This document shows positions 6,050 to 8,816 of a stretch of DNA of 8,816 nucleotides, in pieces (the stretch's first letter is position 1; each line of letters begins with the position of its first letter). Where the stretch lies: NCBI GenBank assembly GCA_022511505.1, contig JAFLTK010000002.1, positions 1 to 8,816 on the forward strand, read 5' to 3'. The notes below the pieces were generated by a model. The model was not told the origin of the DNA and ran no database searches. It saw nothing but the letters and a program-made list of their open reading frames with translations. The DNA comes from Muribaculaceae bacterium. GTDB taxonomy: Bacteria; Bacteroidota; Bacteroidia; Bacteroidales; Muribaculaceae. The translations under genes were made by a program, and so were the position numbers.

Positions 6050-8152
6050 ATGAAAACCAATATATTCAATCGATTTTCAAAGAGTTTTCTTGCCGCCGGC
6101 GTCGTGTTGCTCGCCGGGTGCATGACCTCTTGCGATGACTATCTCGACATGCCCTCGTTCACCGAGGTCGATGAAGAGACAGTGTTCAGCGACATCGACC
6201 GCGCCGAGTCTTTTGTGCAAGGCTGCTACCGCGGTTTGATTCACAGCGAGAATTTCTATCAACTTGGTGCCGGCGAGACGACAATCCACTCCTGTGAGGA
6301 CGGAACGACCAACAACTCCAAGTATGCCATTTGCAACTACAGCTACAGTCCGTCGAACGCGTTCACCGTTTCAACCAGCTACAAGGAGGCCTACCGCATC
6401 ATCGAACAGTGTAACATGGCCATCAAGTTAATCACCAAGTATCAGCCCGAGAGCGACAAGCGCAACCGCCTGCTCGCCGAGGCAATGACCATCCGCGCCT
6501 ATTGCTACCACAACCTTATCCGCATCTATGGCGACGTGCCCGCCGTCTGGGAGCCCCTCGTTGACCTCCCCGACAACGACGACAAGTGGTATCCTACCCG
6601 CACCTCGCGCGACGTCATCTATGACCACATCATCGCCGACCTCCAGCAGGCCGTCGAGTGGATGCCGTGGCGCAGCGAGCTCGACCAAGTCACCAACGAG
6701 CGCCTCAACAAGCAGAGCATCCTCGGCGTTCTGGCCCGCATCGCCCTCCACGCCGGCGGTTACTCGCTGCGTTGGGACCTGGAAACCAACAGCCCCTCGT
6801 CGCTCAAGGTTGAGCGCCGTCCCGACCAGGCAAAAGTTACCGAGTTCTATCAGATTGCCGAGAAAGCTTGCAAGCAGATCATCGACCGCAACGAGAACTC
6901 GCTCGTTCAGGCCTCGGGCAGCATGCCGGCATTCCAGAACCTGTTCTACAACCACTGCCAGCGCAACTTTGGCGCCATCGAAAACGAGATGATGTGGCAC
7001 CTTGCCCAGTATGGCACCACCACCAACTCCAATTTCAACATCTACGCCCAGACCGGTACTCGCGGCGGTTGCTACGTGACAATCAAGGCAATGCAGTTTG
7101 CCCTGCCCACGTTCTACCTCTCGTTTGACAAAAACGACCAGCGTCGCGACGTCACCTGTACCTCCTACTCGATCTACTTCCTCGACAAGGGAACCGAGAC
7201 CGACACTTGGGTTGACGTCGGCACAACCTACTCCTGCATCATGCACGGCAAATTCCGCATCCCCTGGTGTCAGGAACCCGCCGCTACCCAGCAGCGCAAC
7301 CTCAACATCCCGATGCTCCGCTATGCCGACGTCCTGTTGATGTATGCCGAGGCCAACGCATTCCTGCACAACGGTCCCACCGGCGACGCCGTCAACGCCC
7401 TCCGTCAGGTGCGCACCCGTGCCGGCATCGGCGATATGAACATCCCGACCGACTATGACGGCTTCTTCAATGCCCTCGTTCAGGAGCGCAAGTGGGAACT
7501 CTCAGGTGAATTCTTGCTCAGAACCGACCTCGTGCGCATGGGTGTCCTCGCTCGTGAACTCAAGGCCACCAAAGACGACATGAAGGCTCTCTCAAAGCGT
7601 GAAGGCAAATATGCTTCGGTTCCCGAATATCGCCTCTATCGCTTCCAGCGCGACGCCCAGGTGTGGGGCAACCCGTTCCTCGCCCTCGACTACATCGAGC
7701 TGACCGACCCCGCCGAGATTGCCAAGATTCAAGACTATCCCACCAAGAGTTCGGCCTACGCCGCCTATAACGCGATGGTCCTCGACATCGTAAAGGCCCA
7801 CGGCGTAGCGGTCAACGAAGGCGACCTGTGGTATCCCGCCAACATGTTTGACTCCTACCAGTCAACATTCAACGGTTACTGCCGCCGCAGTGTAGGCTTT
7901 GCCGGCGGTTACAATACCATCCAGCTCGGCAACATCATCTACACCCACCCCATTGGCTTCGGTCGCGAGAAAAACAAAGAAAACCAGTTCCCCGACTGGA
8001 TTGAGGCAGCCGACGGTAGCGACGGCCTCTACTACGGCTTCAAGGAAAACTGCGCCGAGTTGCTCCCATTCGCCAACCAGGCCCAGGGCCAACCCATGGT
8101 CGACAATCCCCGCCTGACCCAGCACCCCGGCTATGCCGGCGCCGGCCAGTAA
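6050..8152 (+). CDS. SusD/RagB-family surface lipoprotein, partner of the adjacent SusC
   Basis: The 700-residue lipoprotein should cap the SusC barrel and deliver ligand to it. The signal peptide ends in LLAGCMTSCDDYLDMPS. C24 fits the canonical lipobox LAGC. C28 followed by DDYLD fits the usual SusD pattern and a surface-export signal. The N-terminal SusD-like half has tetratricopeptide-type helices and the landmark RLLAEAMTIRAYCYHNLIRI with YGDVP at about 140-164. The C-terminal SusD domain shows MLRYADVLLMYAEANAFL (about 422-439), DAVNALRQVRTRAG, and QERKWELSGEFLLRTDLVRM at 478-497. The end (NPRLTQHPGYAGAGQ) resembles other SusD termini. At 700 residues it is longer than many SusD proteins, which often have 500-650, with extra sequence between the helical repeats and the C-terminal domain. 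Aromatic residues suited to sugar stacking are plentiful, but the binding site cannot be assigned. Confidence 0.96.
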   Translation: MKTNIFNRFSKSFLAAGVVLLAGCMTSCDDYLDMPSFTEVDEETVFSDIDRAESFVQGCYRGLIHSENFYQLGAGETTIHSCEDGTTNNSKYAICNYSYSPSNAFTVSTSYKEAYRIIEQCNMAIKLITKYQPESDKRNRLLAEAMTIRAYCYHNLIRIYGDVPAVWEPLVDLPDNDDKWYPTRTSRDVIYDHIIADLQQAVEWMPWRSELDQVTNERLNKQSILGVLARIALHAGGYSLRWDLETNSPSSLKVERRPDQAKVTEFYQIAEKACKQIIDRNENSLVQASGSMPAFQNLFYNHCQRNFGAIENEMMWHLAQYGTTTNSNFNIYAQTGTRGGCYVTIKAMQFALPTFYLSFDKNDQRRDVTCTSYSIYFLDKGTETDTWVDVGTTYSCIMHGKFRIPWCQEPAATQQRNLNIPMLRYADVLLMYAEANAFLHNGPTGDAVNALRQVRTRAGIGDMNIPTDYDGFFNALVQERKWELSGEFLLRTDLVRMGVLARELKATKDDMKALSKREGKYASVPEYRLYRFQRDAQVWGNPFLALDYIELTDPAEIAKIQDYPTKSSAYAAYNAMVLDIVKAHGVAVNEGDLWYPANMFDSYQSTFNGYCRRSVGFAGGYNTIQLGNIIYTHPIGFGREKNKENQFPDWIEAADGSDGLYYGFKENCAELLPFANQAQGQPMVDNPRLTQHPGYAGAGQ

Positions 8153-8186
8153 TCACCCGATTGACATCCATCTAATCCCTATAGGA

Positions 8187-8223
8187 CAGGGGTAGCCGCT
8201 CTCCACGGCTGCCCCTGCCGTTT
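8187..8223 (+). terminator. Terminator of the susC-susD operon
   Basis: CAGGGGTAGCCG (8187-8198) pairs with CGGCTGCCCCTG (8206-8217) over 12 bp with one G-U wobble and a 7-nt loop. It begins 35 nt after the SusD stop and is followed by CCGTTTAA, a short T-run. It is a strong GC-rich stem with a weak tail. Confidence 0.75.
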
Positions 8224-8228
8224 AATGG

Positions 8229-8262
8229 TGTTCACCCGACGATAAACCCGGGCCGGTGAACA
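8229..8262. repeat. 8-bp inverted repeat with 18-nt centre
   Basis: TGTTCACC at 8229-8236 and GGTGAACA at 8255-8262 are perfect inverted repeats. The centre also contains ACCCGGGCC. It has no T-tail on either strand, so it is not an obvious terminator. It lies about 80 bp upstream of the promoter of the next gene and could be a regulator site or a second mRNA 3' structure. The function is unknown. Confidence 0.4.
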
Positions 8263-8342
8263 AAATCGGGGGACAATTGTTTACAAGATGGAGACAAAAA
8301 TTGAGATTTTCTTACAAAAAAGTCGAAAAAAATTCACATTCC

Positions 8343-8373
8343 TCTGATTTTTAAGAAAATTTCACTAATTTTG
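8343..8373 (+). promoter_or_regulatory. Bacteroidetes promoter of the winged-helix gene
   Basis: TAATTTTG at 8366-8373, followed by C, is an exact -7 match. TCTG at 8343-8346 is a one-mismatch -33 box at 19-bp spacing. The flanking DNA (8281-8365) is A/T-rich with A-tracts, which often accompanies strong promoters. The leader would be about 55 nt, with an A/T-rich stretch before the ATG. Confidence 0.7.
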
Positions 8374-8431
8374 CACCCGTAACCACAACAAACGGCTAAC
8401 ATTAATTCAATAATCTAACAAATTTATCGTA

Positions 8432-8647
8432 ATGAACAACGAAACTATTGGCACTGCCGCAGGTCTTGTTTGGAATGCGCTTGCCGAAGCCGAAGCTCTT
8501 GGTACAAAGCAGATTAAGAAAATTACCAAGTTGAAAGACAAGGAACTCTACGCCGCTCTCGGATGGCTCGCCCGTGAAGGTAAAGTAAACTTTGCCGAGA
8601 CCGAAGATGGCAAAGAATTGCTCGTTTCACTCTTTCAGGACAAGTAA
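8432..8647 (+). CDS. Small winged helix-turn-helix protein (DUF2582-like)
   Basis: This 71-residue protein consists of one winged-helix domain of the type common in Bacteroidales as a stand-alone small protein (PF10771/DUF2582 by recall). Helix 1 is about 5-20 (IGTAAGLVWNALAEAE), helix 2 about 24-31 (TKQIKKIT) and the recognition-like helix about 34-47 (KDKELYAALGWLAR). The beta wing is EGKVNFAETEDGKELLVSL at about 48-67. No effector domain, signal peptide or membrane segment is present, so it is cytoplasmic and may bind DNA or another protein. It has its own promoter and terminator and is therefore monocistronic, and nothing ties it to the Sus genes. Codons are conventional and the ATG follows an A/T-rich leader. 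The fold is likely; the target and role are unknown. Confidence 0.88.
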   Translation: MNNETIGTAAGLVWNALAEAEALGTKQIKKITKLKDKELYAALGWLAREGKVNFAETEDGKELLVSLFQDK

Positions 8648-8705
8648 TTTGCTATAAAGACTTATGCGCAGCGACTTCACGCCGCACGCATTCAACTCTC
8701 TACAT

Positions 8706-8743
8706 AAAAGCGATGGACAGCCCCGCGGCCGCCCATCGCTTTT
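8706..8743. terminator. Bidirectional hairpin terminator
   Basis: AAAAGCGATGG (8706-8716) and CCATCGCTTTT (8733-8743) are perfect 11-bp arms around a GC-rich 16-nt centre that contains GCGGCCGC. The stem carries an A-tract on the left and a T-tract on the right, so it can stop transcription from both sides. It ends the winged-helix gene and would also serve a convergent gene entering from the right. Confidence 0.8.
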
Positions 8744-8816
8744 CGCGTCTCCCCTTCCCGTTACGAGGAGTTTCGCCACTGTCAACTATAAGTTGAAAGA
8801 CGTAGCCGAGTTGCTT
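8744..8816. other. Right edge, no gene assigned
   Basis: These 73 bases carry a short palindrome (CAACT-ATA-AGTTG at 8783-8795). A plus-strand frame without a start stays open from 8748 to the edge (ending in TVNYKLKDVAELL). On the minus strand, frames stop at 8786 (ending SNSATSFNL) or 8782. The bidirectional terminator next to it would suit a convergent minus-strand gene ending here, but nothing is recognisable. Confidence 0.3.

Noticed and set aside
6428..7369. 313-codon open frame on the minus strand inside susD
   Set aside because: It is wholly antisense to a clear SusD gene, its translation is rich in Val/Gly/Ala/Asp as expected for the complement of this codon usage, it has no recognisable domain, and no promoter or independent start context is evident.
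8725..8732. GCGGCCGC (NotI site) as a sign of a cloning junction
   Set aside because: It sits in the loop of a natural terminator hairpin and is easily explained by the GC-rich loop; no vector-like sequence adjoins it.

Overview
The window looks like a chromosomal segment of a gut-type Bacteroidota, order Bacteroidales. Muribaculaceae is a plausible family, but that is inference from style and not shown by any marker gene. The signs are paired SusC/SusD outer-membrane proteins, Bacteroidetes-type promoters (TTTG, 18-21 bp, TAnnTTTG), A/T-rich leaders without Shine-Dalgarno sequences, and moderately GC-rich coding DNA between AT-rich spacers.

Layout, left to right. (1) Positions 1-350, minus strand: the N-terminal 116 codons of a SusC-like TonB-dependent receptor that runs off the left edge, with its own promoter near 386-415. 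(2) Positions 533-1258, minus strand: a membrane-anchored GH25 lysozyme-like hydrolase. Its promoter at 1270-1300 leaves almost no leader, and a dyad with a T-rich tail at 413-459 is its probable terminator. (3) A divergent spacer at 1271-1466 with two perfect palindromes and two opposed promoters. (4) Positions 1467-2363, plus strand: a secreted LamG/concanavalin-A-like protein with a C-terminal tail resembling a type IX secretion sorting domain, ending at a strong hairpin terminator. (5) A 365-bp gap at 2364-2728 with complementary TTG/CAA-rich repeats that could fold into a long leader hairpin. (6) Positions 2729-6028 and 6050-8152, plus strand: a complete SusC/SusD pair, 21 bp apart, followed by a terminator. 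(7) Positions 8432-8647, plus strand: a 71-residue winged-helix protein with its own promoter and a bidirectional terminator. (8) A 73-bp right edge with no gene that can be called.

How the genes work together: SusD should be the surface lipoprotein that captures a ligand (usually a glycan) and SusC the TonB-driven channel beneath it. The LamG protein just upstream has its own terminator, so it is a separate transcription unit, but it could be a surface or secreted carbohydrate-binding partner. No polysaccharide lyase, polymer-degrading glycoside hydrolase, sulfatase, HTCS or sigma/anti-sigma pair is visible, so the substrate cannot be named. I found no clear new defence or mobile system. The least ordinary parts are the repeat-rich susC leader, with an overlapping non-ATG frame, and the palindrome abutting the LamG promoter.
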